From positions 186,001 to 250,000 of the forward strand of contig NZ_WMEA01000001.1 of assembly GCF_021735925.1 (NCBI RefSeq): 64,000 nt of DNA. Direction: 5' to 3'. The notes beneath the pieces were generated by a model, which was given only the letters and a program-made list of their open reading frames with translations, ran no database searches and had not been told where the DNA came from. Of this stretch, positions 45,224-54,105 are shown one piece after another; positions within the stretch are counted from its first letter, which is position 1; each line of letters starts with the position of its first letter. The DNA comes from Loktanella sp. M215. Its GTDB lineage: Bacteria; Pseudomonadota; Alphaproteobacteria; Rhodobacterales; Rhodobacteraceae. Made by a program: the position numbers and the translations under genes.

Positions 45224-46572
45224 GCTGGGTTGACGAAATCCCCGAAGCCGCGCGCCTTTACCTTGAAAACAACCGTCTGGACGAGGTCGAATGCGTCATC
45301 GCCGACCTACCCGGCATCGCCCGCGGCAAGGCCGTCCCCGCCGCCAAGTGGGACAAGCAGCCACATTTCCACCTGCCCAATTCGATCTTCTTCCAGACCA
45401 TCACCGGTGAATGGGGCGAGGCCGCGGGCCCCGAAGGCTTCCTCGAACCCGACATGATCCTGCGCCCGGACCTGTCCACCGCGACCGCCGCCCCCTGGAC
45501 CAAGGACGGCACCCTGCAGATCATCCACGACGCCTTTGACCAGAAGGGGCGCCCCATCGGATGCAGCCCGCGCAACGTGCTCAAACGCGTCTGCGACCTC
45601 TACAAAGCCGAAGGCTGGACACCCGTCGTGGCGCCGGAAATGGAATTCTACCTGGTGGGGCGCAACATCGACCCCGCCAAGCCGATCGAGCCGATGATGG
45701 GCCGCACCGGCCGCCCCGCCGCCGCGCGTCAGGCCTATTCCATGTCCGCCGTGGACGACTACGGCCCTGTCATCGACGACATCTACGAATACGCCGAGAT
45801 TCAGGGGATCGAGATCGACGGCATCACGCAGGAAGGCGGCGCAGGACAGCTGGAAATTAACCTGCGCCACGGCGACCCGGTGAAACTCGCGGACGAGGTC
45901 TTTTTCTTCAAGCGCCTGCTGCGCGAGGCGGCCCTGAAGCACAATTGCACCGCCACCTTCATGGCCAAACCGATCGAGGGCGAGCCGGGCAGCGCCATGC
46001 ACGTCCACCACTCTGTGCTGGACGCCAAGGGTCGCAACATCTTTACCGGTCCGCAAGGTGGAGAGACGGACGACTTCTTCCACTTCATCGGCGGCTTGCA
46101 GGAACACATGCCGTCGGTGATCGCCGTCATTGCCCCCTACGTGAACTCTTTCCGCCGCTACGTCCGCGACCACGCCGCCCCGATCAACCTCGAATGGGGC
46201 CGCGACAACCGCACGACCGGCATCCGCATCCCGATCAGCCCGCCAGAGGCGCGGCGCGTGGAAAATCGCCTCGCGGGCATGGACTGCAACCCTTATCTCT
46301 GCATCGCGGCATCGCTCGCCTGCGGCTACCTCGGCATGAAGAACGAAATCTGGCCCGACAAGCGGTTCCGGGGCGACGCCTATACCTCGGAGGATGAAAT
46401 CCCGCAGGGCCTCTATGCCGCCCTCGAACTTTTCGACGGGGCCAAGGCCATTCACGCGGTGCTGGGCGAGGAATTCGCCCGCGTCTATTCGATCGTGAAA
46501 CACGCGGAATACAACGAGTTCCTGCAGGTCATCAGCCCATGGGAACGCGAACATCTGCTTTTGAATGTCTGA
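45220..46572 (+). CDS. glutamine-synthetase-family ligase (PuuA/gamma-glutamylamine-synthetase type)
   Basis: 450 residues. Conserved metal and ATP sites are visible: APEMEFYLVG, AGQLEINLRHGDP, GSAMHVHHSV and LEWGRDNRTTGIRIP. The N-terminal DEVECVIADLPGIARGKAVP is the beta-grasp of the GS family. It lacks the adenylylation Tyr motif of GlnA, and its neighbours (amidotransferase and PuuB-like oxidase) suggest it joins glutamate to an amine rather than to ammonia. Amine identity is unknown. It overlaps the upstream gene by ATGA and the following 40-residue gene by eight bases. Confidence 0.9.
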   Translation: MSWVDEIPEAARLYLENNRLDEVECVIADLPGIARGKAVPAAKWDKQPHFHLPNSIFFQTITGEWGEAAGPEGFLEPDMILRPDLSTATAAPWTKDGTLQIIHDAFDQKGRPIGCSPRNVLKRVCDLYKAEGWTPVVAPEMEFYLVGRNIDPAKPIEPMMGRTGRPAAARQAYSMSAVDDYGPVIDDIYEYAEIQGIEIDGITQEGGAGQLEINLRHGDPVKLADEVFFFKRLLREAALKHNCTATFMAKPIEGEPGSAMHVHHSVLDAKGRNIFTGPQGGETDDFFHFIGGLQEHMPSVIAVIAPYVNSFRRYVRDHAAPINLEWGRDNRTTGIRIPISPPEARRVENRLAGMDCNPYLCIAASLACGYLGMKNEIWPDKRFRGDAYTSEDEIPQGLYAALELFDGAKAIHAVLGEEFARVYSIVKHAEYNEFLQVISPWEREHLLLNV

Positions 46573-46687
46573 CCGGCTGAAACGAAATGTGCTGGTGGCG
46601 CTCGGCTTCGTGTTCTGCCTCGGCGCACTTGCGATGGCCGTGCAACGCACATGGGAGGACGTGCAGCCTGTGACGGTGACCGAATGA
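46565..46687 (+). CDS. 40-residue single-span membrane peptide
   Basis: Short frame MSDRLKRNVLVALGFVF... with a basic N-terminus, one hydrophobic helix (residues 9-26) and an acidic or neutral tail. It starts inside the last codons of the synthetase gene (eight-base overlap) and its TGA overlaps the ATG of the oxidase gene (ATGA). Such tight packing on both sides argues that it is translated and not chance. The basic head and acidic tail suggest an N-in orientation. It may anchor or couple the enzymes to the membrane. No homologue is recognised. Confidence 0.6.
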   Translation: MSDRLKRNVLVALGFVFCLGALAMAVQRTWEDVQPVTVTE

Positions 46688-47988
46688 ACCCGCTCTATCG
46701 CAACGACGCCCCCGGCCAATACCCCGACAGCTGGTACGCCGCCACCACCGACCTGCCCCCGCAACGCCGCGACCTGCGCGGGCGGCACACCGCGGACGTC
46801 TGCATCGTCGGGGCAGGCTATACCGGGCTGACGGCGGCCCTGCGACTGGCACAGGCGGGGCGCAAGGTCATCGTCCTGGACGCGCACCGCGCGGGCTTTG
46901 GCGCGTCCGGGCGCAACGGCGGGCAGGTCGGATCGGGTTACAACTGGCATCAGATCGACCTTGCGAAAAAGCTCGGCAACGGTCCCGCCCGCGCGCTGTG
47001 GGACGCGGCAGAGCAGGCCAAATCCGACCTCCACGATCTTCTGACCACCCATGCGCCACAGGCGCGCTGGACCCCCGGCGTGGCCTTCGGCACCTACAAG
47101 GACGGCGAATGCCGCGCCCTGCACGCCGAGGCGAACTACGTCTCGCGCACCTACGGCTATGACAAGATCACGCTGCTGGACCGCGCCGGGCTGCGCGATG
47201 TCGTCAATACGGAGGCCTACGCCGGCGGCTGGCTGGACATGGGCGCCGCCCATATCCACCCGCTGCGCTATGCCGTGGGCCTGGCTGCCGCAGCAGAGGC
47301 GGCGGGCGTCATCATTCACGAGGGGTCAGAGGTTCACCACGTCAGCAAAGGCACGCCGGTCAAGGTGCAGACCGGACGCGGCCACGTCGTGGCGGATCAC
47401 GTCATCCTTGCCGGCAACGGCTATCTGCCCGACCTGAACCGCACTGTCGCGGCACGGGTGATGCCGATCAATTCCTTCATCGGGGCCACCGAACCGCTGG
47501 GCGATCTGGCGGATCAGATATTGACCCGCGACGTCGCCGTCGCCGACGCCAAATTCGTCGTGAACTACTTCCGCCTGTCAGAGGATCGCCGCCTGCTGTT
47601 CGGCGGCCGCGAGAGTTACTCGCTCGGCTATCCTGCCGATATCTCGGGTGCGCTGCATGCGCGGATGGTGTCCCTGTTCCCGCAACTGGCGCATGTCCGG
47701 CTGGACCACGTCTGGGGCGGCACGCTGGGCATCACCATGACCCGCCTGCCCGCGCTGCAGCGCGTCTCTGCCGGGATCCTGTCGGGTGCTGGCTTTTCGG
47801 GCCACGGCGTGGCCCTGTCCGGCTTCGCCGGGCGCGTCATGGCCGAGGCGATCATCGGCCAGACCGACCGCTTCGACGTGATGGCCAAGCTGCCGGTCCC
47901 GAACTTTCCGGGCGGTGCGCGGTTCCGCGCCCCGCTGCTGACGCTGGCCATGACATGGTATGCCCTGCGCGACCGTCTGGGCGTCTGA
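46684..47988 (+). CDS. FAD-dependent amine/amino-acid oxidoreductase (PuuB/DAO family)
   Basis: 434 residues with an N-terminal Rossmann FAD motif, VGAGYTGL (G43-x-G45-x-x-G48), followed by the DAO-family GFGASGRNGGQVGSGY. The middle is substrate-binding, and the C-terminal GFSGHGVALSGFAGRVMAEAI closes the FAD site. Overall it resembles gamma-glutamylputrescine oxidase PuuB. Directly coupled upstream to the peptide and ligase genes, it probably oxidises the gamma-glutamylated amine made by the ligase. No aldehyde dehydrogenase (PuuC) is present in the window. The gap to the convergent APC gene is four bases. Confidence 0.87.
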   Translation: MNPLYRNDAPGQYPDSWYAATTDLPPQRRDLRGRHTADVCIVGAGYTGLTAALRLAQAGRKVIVLDAHRAGFGASGRNGGQVGSGYNWHQIDLAKKLGNGPARALWDAAEQAKSDLHDLLTTHAPQARWTPGVAFGTYKDGECRALHAEANYVSRTYGYDKITLLDRAGLRDVVNTEAYAGGWLDMGAAHIHPLRYAVGLAAAAEAAGVIIHEGSEVHHVSKGTPVKVQTGRGHVVADHVILAGNGYLPDLNRTVAARVMPINSFIGATEPLGDLADQILTRDVAVADAKFVVNYFRLSEDRRLLFGGRESYSLGYPADISGALHARMVSLFPQLAHVRLDHVWGGTLGITMTRLPALQRVSAGILSGAGFSGHGVALSGFAGRVMAEAIIGQTDRFDVMAKLPVPNFPGGARFRAPLLTLAMTWYALRDRLGV

Positions 47989-47992
47989 CCGA

Positions 47993-49171
47993 TCAGCCGC
48001 CCTCTGCCGCGCGGCCCAACAGGACGATCAGCGCACCCAGTACCGCCAGCGCAGCCCAGCCCGCAGCGCGCCGCCTGCGCCCCCGGCCCCACGAGGTCTG
48101 CGCGGCAACAACGGCCTGAATCGTGTAATACAGCGCAAAGGCGCGGCTGGCGTAGGCGATGATCTGAAACACGTCCATCGTCCAGGTCATCACGATTCCC
48201 GCCGTCACCAGCAGCGCATATCCCATCCGCGGCGCGATCCGCCCGCGCGAGACTTCTTTCAGCAAACCGCCCGACCCGCTGGTATCCGCCACCGCCGCGC
48301 TGAACTGCGCCGCCAGCGCCGCCGCGACCAGCAGCAGCGGCAGCACAGGGGCGACTTCGACCATCAGGTCGATGATCGCGGTTTCAGAGATCGTGTAATC
48401 CGACGCCGGAAACAGCGGCACCAGCAGCACGATATAAACCATGTAGATCGCCGTCGCCGTCAGCTGCGCCAGCTTCATCGACCGGATCCGCATCGCGGGG
48501 CTGTAGCTGTCGCCCAGAAACCGGGACGTCTCGAACCCCTGCACGGTCACGATCAGACCGAAGGCGAGCGTGATTGCGGGCCATGCGGTCAGCGTCGGCG
48601 GGTTGACGATCAGCGCACCCGTGCCTGCCGTGCTGGCAAAGGCCAGCGCCAGTCCCACCAGTAGCCCCGCAATGATCGCAAGCTTCACGCCGACGGACAC
48701 CTGCTCCATCCGTTCCAGCGCCGAAAACCCCTTGGTCCAGCCGACGGTCAGGATCAGCAGATAGACCGCCGTCGTGACACCCCGCGCGGCGAGCGTGGTG
48801 TCGAACGGCGTCAGGCTGACCCCGAAGGCGCCGAACAGGTTCAGGTAATAGGCGACCGAGATCACATAGGCGAAGGCCAGCACGACAGAGGCCACCTGAT
48901 CCAGCTGCGGCGACGGGCGCGGGTCCGCGATGCTTTGCCGGATTGCGGCACCGAAACACCAGGCCACCGCGTTCAACAGCGCCATCACCGCGATCGCCCA
49001 GATGCCGTAGGACGCGCCCAGCAACGGCCCCAGCACCAGAAATCCGCTGCCGATGATCGACGCCAGGGGCGTCGTCGTGGCCCGCCACAGCGGTGCGGCG
49101 GACACGCGGGGCCACAACAGCAAAAGCGCCACCGCCACGACAGCGGCGATGACGGCGATGTTCAGCACCAT
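47993..49171 (-). CDS. APC-superfamily-like membrane transporter
   Basis: 392 residues with about 11 spans. SIIGSGFLVLGPLLG near residue 38 resembles the first-helix unwinding region of APC amino acid permeases, and later GFETSRFLGDSY resembles the sixth helix. It is shorter than the usual 450-500-residue permeases. It converges on the oxidase gene with a four-base gap and lies upstream of nothing on its own strand. Substrate unknown; a role in the neighbouring amine pathway is only a guess. Confidence 0.7.
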   Translation of the reverse strand: MVLNIAVIAAVVAVALLLLWPRVSAAPLWRATTTPLASIIGSGFLVLGPLLGASYGIWAIAVMALLNAVAWCFGAAIRQSIADPRPSPQLDQVASVVLAFAYVISVAYYLNLFGAFGVSLTPFDTTLAARGVTTAVYLLILTVGWTKGFSALERMEQVSVGVKLAIIAGLLVGLALAFASTAGTGALIVNPPTLTAWPAITLAFGLIVTVQGFETSRFLGDSYSPAMRIRSMKLAQLTATAIYMVYIVLLVPLFPASDYTISETAIIDLMVEVAPVLPLLLVAAALAAQFSAAVADTSGSGGLLKEVSRGRIAPRMGYALLVTAGIVMTWTMDVFQIIAYASRAFALYYTIQAVVAAQTSWGRGRRRRAAGWAALAVLGALIVLLGRAAEGG

Positions 49172-49183
49172 GTCGGGGTGACC

Positions 49184-49729
49184 TTACTTGCCCAGCTTGG
49201 ACAGCTTGTCCTGCATCTCGGCCAGTTGCGCCTTGATCGTTTCCAGATCATCGGCAGGCTTCTGTGCGCTCGGCTCGCGCGACACGCCGGGGATCATGCC
49301 ACCGGTCATCGCCTTGAAGAAGGCCGCTTGCTGCGTCCGCATGGCGTCGAAACCCGGCATGTTCAGCAGCGGGTTCGTCTTGGACATGTTCTCCATCGCC
49401 TTGCTCTGCCCATCGCGCAGCATCTCGAAGCTGGCGGTCAGGAATTGCGGCACGACCGATGCGGCCTGACTGGTATAGCTGCGCACGAGGTCGGTCAAAA
49501 GATCGACGCCCAGCACGCTTTCGCCACGGCTTTCGTGTTCCGCAATGATCTGCAGCAGGTATTGCCGCGTCAGATCATCGCCGGTCTTGAGGTCGACGAT
49601 CTGCACCTCGCGCCCCGCGCGGATGAACTTGGCGATATCCTCCAGCGTGACGTAGTCGCTGGTTTCCGTGTTATAAAGACGGCGGCTGGCGTAGCGCTTG
49701 ATCAGCAGCGGTTTGTCGGTGGCGGCCAC
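49184..49729 (-). CDS. phaR: polyhydroxyalkanoate synthesis repressor PhaR
   Basis: 181 residues. The N-terminal PHB/PHA-accumulation DNA-binding domain (LIKRYASRRLYNTETSDYVT) is followed by the PHB_acc domain (DLKTGDDLTRQYLLQIIAEHE) and a C-terminal helical tail. PhaR represses phaP and its own gene and is released when it binds nascent PHA granules. The GTG at 49729 is used because GGGAGG lies just before it; the longer reading would need TTG at 49744 inside that ribosome site. It is 137 bases from phaP, whose promoter carries two matches to the known PhaR site. Confidence 0.95.
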   Translation of the reverse strand: MAATDKPLLIKRYASRRLYNTETSDYVTLEDIAKFIRAGREVQIVDLKTGDDLTRQYLLQIIAEHESRGESVLGVDLLTDLVRSYTSQAASVVPQFLTASFEMLRDGQSKAMENMSKTNPLLNMPGFDAMRTQQAAFFKAMTGGMIPGVSREPSAQKPADDLETIKAQLAEMQDKLSKLGK

Positions 49730-49812
49730 GATATGCCCTCCCAAGCATGATGCAGTGCAGCGATGCTATGCCGCAAGTGCACGATAGACAAGCCAAACCC
49801 TGCAACGCAAAA

Positions 49813-49841
49813 GGCGCGCCCCCTTTGTAGGGGGACGCGCC
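49813..49841 (-). terminator. Rho-independent terminator of phaP
   Basis: GGCGCG-CCCCC pairs with GGGGG-A-CGCGCC (single bulged A) around a 6-base loop. On the minus strand the stem is followed by TTTT, 26 bases after the phaP stop. Confidence 0.87.
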
Positions 49842-49866
49842 GTGTCTACTCGTCAAACCGATCCGC

Positions 49867-50316
49867 TTACTTGGCTGCGGTGGTGGCCTTCTTGGCGGCG
49901 TTGGTCATTTCGTCCTGCGCCTTCTTCGCGGCGGCGGTCATGTCCTCGGACATGTCCTTGCCAGCGGCCATCATCAGTTCCAGCGTCTGCGTCTGGACCT
50001 TCTTCGCGATCTCGGCGAAGGCGGCCATGTGCTCGGCTGCGGATTCGGAGGTCGCGGACACGAAGTCGGTCATCGACTTGGCATAATCGGCAGGCTCGGA
50101 CTTGGCTTTAGTCATGTCCTGCATCTTGGTCAGGGTATCCTGTGCCCACTTGGCGGACAGCTGTGCGGATTCCTGAGCGGCCGACAGGGACACGGTCGAC
50201 AGCTTCTCGGCCAGCGTGGTCTGCGACTTGTAGGCGTCTTCCATCGACTTGGTGTCAACCGGGAACGAGCCCATCATGTCTTTGAAAACAGTGGTGAAAT
50301 CTTGGGTCTTGGCCAT
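49867..50316 (-). CDS. phaP: phasin PhaP (PHA granule-associated protein)
   Basis: 149 residues, small and amphipathic, rich in Ala, Lys, Met and Thr with long predicted helices (QTTLAEKLSTVSLSAAQESA and later). It is soluble and coats PHA granules. It ends in KKAQDEMTNAAKKATTAAK, an Ala/Lys-rich tail like those of phasins. The ATG at 50316 follows AAGGAC. It is the monocistronic neighbour of phaR and phaC, controlled by the paired PhaR boxes at 50385-50428. Confidence 0.92.
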   Translation of the reverse strand: MAKTQDFTTVFKDMMGSFPVDTKSMEDAYKSQTTLAEKLSTVSLSAAQESAQLSAKWAQDTLTKMQDMTKAKSEPADYAKSMTDFVSATSESAAEHMAAFAEIAKKVQTQTLELMMAAGKDMSEDMTAAAKKAQDEMTNAAKKATTAAK

Positions 50317-50384
50317 GGTATAGTCCTTTGCGTTATGTGACGGCAGAGGGTTCAACCGTCTTGTTTTGTCTGACCTCTACTTAC

Positions 50385-50428
50385 ATGCTGCACCGCAGCA
50401 TTTCAACCCTTTTTCTGCGGTGCAGCAT
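50385..50428. promoter_or_regulatory. paired PhaR operators in the phaP promoter
   Basis: Two sites, CTGCACCGCAG (50388-50398) and CTGCGGTGCAG (50415-50425), both fit CTGC-N3-GCAG, the element reported for PhaR in Paracoccus and Rhodobacter. They are 27 bases apart centre to centre and are exact inverted copies over 14 bases (ATGCTGCACCGCAG against its complement). The second site lies 99 bases and the first 72 bases upstream of the phaP ATG. Two PhaR multimers could bind face to face; the RNA could also fold as a 14-base-pair stem. Confidence 0.9.
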
Positions 50429-50487
50429 GAATTTTTGCACCCCGAACAACGCCCTGATTCCGCAATACAATTTTAAGGTGTGCGACT

Positions 50488-52284
50488 TCAATGTCCGATA
50501 ACATAGGTTCCGGGCGCATCGCACAGGACCGGATATTGTGCCGTGCCCGGCGTTCGAGCGGGAATCATCTTGCCCGATTTCGGCGCCAGCCACCCCTCCC
50601 ACATCGGCCACCAGCTGCCATCCTGCTTGTCCGCCGCGGCCTTCCATGCGTCGGGATCAAGCGACAGATCCGGGTGTGTCCAGTGGCCATACTTCTTCTT
50701 TGCCGGCGGATTGACGATACCGGCAATATGTCCCGACCCCGACAGGATGAAGGTCTTGTCCTTTGACCCCATCTTCTGCACCCCGCGAAAGCTGCTTTTC
50801 CAGGCGGCAATATGGTCCGTCTCGCAGGCCACGGCACAGATCGGCACCGTCACTTCGGCAATCTGCACCGTCGTTCCGGCCACATCGAAGCCTTCGGTCG
50901 CGAACCGGTCGTCCTGACATAGCCCGCGCAGATACTGCTGCGCCATCTTACCCGGCAGGTTGGTGGCGTCGCCGTTCCAGTACAGCAGATCGAACGCCGG
51001 CGGCGCCTTGCCCATCATGTAGCTTTTGATCGCGGGACCATAGATCAGGTCGTTGGACCGCAGGAAACTGAAGGTGCGGGACATGTAATAGCTGTCGAGG
51101 GTTCCCGTGGCCTCCACCTCGCGCTCGATCCCGCCGACGAAATCTTCGTCCAGAAAGACGCCAACCTCGCCCCGGTCGGAAAAGTCGGTCAGCGCCGTGA
51201 ACAGCGTCGCCGCCTTGACCGAACTGTCATCACGCTGTTTCATCAGCGCCAGCGTCAGCGACAGCGTCGTGCCCGCGATGCAATAGCCGATCGCATTCAC
51301 CTGCGGCACGTCGCAGATCTCCTTCACCGCCTGAATGGCGCGCAGGAATCCGTCCTCGATGTAATCGGTCATCGTCGTGTCAGCGTAGCTCGCATCGGGA
51401 TTGACCCAGGATACGACGAACAGGGAATAGCCCTGATCGACGATCCACTTGATCAGCGAATTCTCGGGCTTCAGGTCGAGGATGTAGAATTTGTTGATCC
51501 ATGGCGGAAAGATCAGCAGCGGCACGGCGTGAACCTTCTCCGTCGTCGGCGTGTACTGGATCAGCTCGAACATGTGGTTGCGAAACACGACCTTGCCCGG
51601 CGTCGTGGCCAGATTCTCGCCCACGGTAAAGGCATCCTTGTCCGCCAGCGTCACCACCAGATCGCCGTCGTTCGCCTCTAGGTCACGGACCAGATTTTCC
51701 AGCCCCTTCACCAGCGATTCGCCTTCGGTTTCCACCGCCAGGCTCAGCGCCTCGGGGTTGGTCGCCAGAAAGTTCGTCGGGCTGAACAGGTCCACAATCT
51801 GTTGGCCAAAGTAGCGCAGACGCTTCTTTTCGGCCTCGTCCAGCGTATCGACATCCTCGATCGCCTGCGTGATCGCCTCTGCATTGATCATGTACTGCTG
51901 CTTGACGAAGTTGAAATACGGATTCGTCTTCCACAAGGCGTGGCTAAAGCGGCGGTCGTCGGGCGTCTTGTCCTCTGGTGCGGCAATCTTGCCCTGCGCC
52001 AACAACGCCTGCGCTTCAACAAAATGTGTCACCGATTTGGACCAGAACGACAGCTGATGTTCGATCAGCTTGGCCGGATTATTGATCATCTCGGCCCAGT
52101 AAGCTCCTGCCGCCTTTGCATAAAGCTCCTGGCTCGGCCCTTGCAGCGCTGGCGGCACCTGCCGTCCCTTCGACAGCGCCACAACCAGACGCTGCGTCAA
52201 CACATCGACTCTCGCCATGTTTTTTTCGAGATTGTCAAGATTTTTACGGTCCGTTTCCGGTCCGACAATATCATTGGTTGTCAT
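50488..52284 (-). CDS. phaC: class I polyhydroxyalkanoate synthase PhaC
   Basis: 598 residues, typical for class I. It polymerises 3-hydroxyacyl-CoA into PHA on the granule surface. An N-terminal phaC_N domain (with NPYFNFVKQQYM) is followed by an alpha/beta hydrolase core with the lipase-like box GYCIAG and catalytic C335, D490 (CETDHIAAW) and H519 (GSGHIAGIVNPP). PWINKFYILDL is the classic active-site strand. It is divergent from phaZ (68 bases between starts) and 171 bases upstream of phaP. Confidence 0.97.
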   Translation of the reverse strand: MTTNDIVGPETDRKNLDNLEKNMARVDVLTQRLVVALSKGRQVPPALQGPSQELYAKAAGAYWAEMINNPAKLIEHQLSFWSKSVTHFVEAQALLAQGKIAAPEDKTPDDRRFSHALWKTNPYFNFVKQQYMINAEAITQAIEDVDTLDEAEKKRLRYFGQQIVDLFSPTNFLATNPEALSLAVETEGESLVKGLENLVRDLEANDGDLVVTLADKDAFTVGENLATTPGKVVFRNHMFELIQYTPTTEKVHAVPLLIFPPWINKFYILDLKPENSLIKWIVDQGYSLFVVSWVNPDASYADTTMTDYIEDGFLRAIQAVKEICDVPQVNAIGYCIAGTTLSLTLALMKQRDDSSVKAATLFTALTDFSDRGEVGVFLDEDFVGGIEREVEATGTLDSYYMSRTFSFLRSNDLIYGPAIKSYMMGKAPPAFDLLYWNGDATNLPGKMAQQYLRGLCQDDRFATEGFDVAGTTVQIAEVTVPICAVACETDHIAAWKSSFRGVQKMGSKDKTFILSGSGHIAGIVNPPAKKKYGHWTHPDLSLDPDAWKAAADKQDGSWWPMWEGWLAPKSGKMIPARTPGTAQYPVLCDAPGTYVIGH

Positions 52285-52352
52285 ATCGATCCCCCCGTCC
52301 TACCTTCGCAGTTGCAGCATTTATTGCGCGACCACATCAGGAGCGTTCCAAC

Positions 52353-54068
52353 ATGAAGTATATGATGACCTACGACATGATGGAAAGCATGCGTAACACG
52401 AACCAGTGGCTCGGTTCCACCGCCCGCGCCATGGCCGCCTATCCCATGATGTCGATGACGGCGAACCCGTTCATGGAATGGCTGGGGGCCTGGGGCACCG
52501 TGACGGAACGCGCCTTTTCCCGCATGGTCGTGAAACCCGACTGGAACATTCCCGTCCAGACCGCCGCCGATGGCACCGACCACAACGTGCATATCAAGAC
52601 GGTGCTGGAAAAGCCCTTCGGCAACCTGATCCACTTCAAGGTCGGCGGCCGCGCGCCCAAACCTCGCCGCGTCCTGCTGGTCGCACCGATGTCCGGCCAC
52701 TATGCCACGCTGGTCAAGAAGACCGTGATCTCGCTGCTGCCCGATTGCGAAGTCTACACGACCGACTGGCACAACGCCCGCGACATTCCCGTCAGCGCCG
52801 GCAAGTTCGACATCGAGGATTCGACGCTCTACCTCGTCGACTTCATGAAGGAACTGGGCGCCGACCTGCACGTCATCGCCGTCTGCCAGCCCGCCCCGCT
52901 GACGCTGGCTGCCGTGGCCTACCTGGCCGCCGAAGACCCCAGCGCCCAGCCCCGGTCGATGACCCTGATCGGCGGCCCCATCGACCCCGATGCCAACCCG
53001 ACCGCCGTGACCGACTTTGGCCATTCCGTCACCATGGGCCAGCTCGAAGGGTCGATGATCCAGCGCGTCGGCTTCAAGTTCAAGGGAGTGGGCCGCAAGG
53101 TCTATCCTGGCCTGCTGCAACTGTCGTCCTTCATCTCGATGAACAACGAACTGCACACCAAGGCGTTCCGCGACCAGATCATCGCGACCGCCAAGGGCGA
53201 GGCGTCGGACCACGACAAGCATAACGAATTCTATGACGAATACCTTGCCGTCATGGACATGCCCGCGGAATTCTACCTCTCGACCGTGGAACGCGTGTTC
53301 AAGAACCGCGACATCGCCCGCAACGACTTTACCGTCGCCGGCAAAAAGGTCGACATCGGCGCCATCACGACCGTCGCCGTCAAGGTGGTCGAAGGCGAGA
53401 AGGACGACATCTCTGCCCCCGGCCAATGCCTTGCCGCGCTGGCCCTGATGACCGGGCTGCCGGACAGCAAGAAAGCCGCACACCTTGAACCGGGCGCCGG
53501 TCACTACGGCATCTTCGCCGGGGCCAAGTGGCGCAAGAACATCCGGCCCCTCGTGCTGGCCTTCATCGACGCCAATTCCGACGCGCCCGCGACGGCCGAA
53601 AAGCCCGCCCCTGAGTTGACCAAAGCTGCAAAGCCAGCGGCCAAGACAGCGGCGGCGCCTGCCAAGACGAAAGCCGCCACGGCAAAGGCCAAGACGAAAG
53701 AGCAGCCTGCCCCTGCCAAAGCGGCCGCAGCATCGAAGGCCGCAGCCAAGACCGCCGATGCGCCACAGCAAGAGGCAAAATCTGCCGAGGCCCCCAAGGC
53801 CGTCGCCAAGGCAACCGAGGCGCCGAAGGCCGCAGCAACCCCCGCCGACGCACCAAAGCCTGCCGAAGCCCCGAAGGCGGCCAACACGCCGACCGAGGCG
53901 CCCAAGACCGCGGCAAACGCGCCAGCGTCAACCAAACCTGCGGACAACACCGCGTCGGCGCCCAAGGCCGATGCTGCACCGGTAGACGTGACTGGCAAGG
54001 ACAAACAGCAGACTGCGCCCAACAACGTCACCGCCATGGTCAAAAAGACCGGCACCGACAAGGCCTGA
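52353..54068 (+). CDS. phaZ: intracellular poly(3-hydroxybutyrate) depolymerase PhaZ with long C-terminal tail
   Basis: 571 residues. The first ~410 are a complete i-PhaZ: PHB_depo_C-type core with AVCQPAP and catalytic C178 (Cys replaces Ser in this family), then LIGGPIDP, and HLEPGAGHYGIFAG with the active-site His. Residues ~410-571 are a low-complexity tail of Ala/Lys/Pro, including repeats of the type KTAAAPAKTKAA and EAPKAAATPADAP. The known enzymes end near 410-420, so the tail is extra. Its first half is basic and may bind granules or DNA. ATG at 52353 follows CAGGAG. Confidence 0.92.
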   Translation: MKYMMTYDMMESMRNTNQWLGSTARAMAAYPMMSMTANPFMEWLGAWGTVTERAFSRMVVKPDWNIPVQTAADGTDHNVHIKTVLEKPFGNLIHFKVGGRAPKPRRVLLVAPMSGHYATLVKKTVISLLPDCEVYTTDWHNARDIPVSAGKFDIEDSTLYLVDFMKELGADLHVIAVCQPAPLTLAAVAYLAAEDPSAQPRSMTLIGGPIDPDANPTAVTDFGHSVTMGQLEGSMIQRVGFKFKGVGRKVYPGLLQLSSFISMNNELHTKAFRDQIIATAKGEASDHDKHNEFYDEYLAVMDMPAEFYLSTVERVFKNRDIARNDFTVAGKKVDIGAITTVAVKVVEGEKDDISAPGQCLAALALMTGLPDSKKAAHLEPGAGHYGIFAGAKWRKNIRPLVLAFIDANSDAPATAEKPAPELTKAAKPAAKTAAAPAKTKAATAKAKTKEQPAPAKAAAASKAAAKTADAPQQEAKSAEAPKAVAKATEAPKAAATPADAPKPAEAPKAANTPTEAPKTAANAPASTKPADNTASAPKADAAPVDVTGKDKQQTAPNNVTAMVKKTGTDKA

Positions 54069-54105
54069 TCTTGCGGATGATCCGGCCCCGCGCGGGCCGG
54101 GTCGC

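Noticed and set aside
52300..52330. PhaR operator between phaC and phaZ
   Set aside because: GCAGTTGCAG has CTGC-like elements in direct, not inverted, orientation and does not fit CTGC-N3-GCAG.
52281..53771. Minus-strand frame opposite phaZ
   Set aside because: Antisense to a clearly conserved PhaZ with catalytic Cys and His; no ribosome site.
54082..54100. Terminator between phaZ and the convergent hydrolase
   Set aside because: CCGGCCC/GGGCCGG can pair (7 bp) but has no T-run and a GC-only palindrome of this size is expected by chance in this genome.
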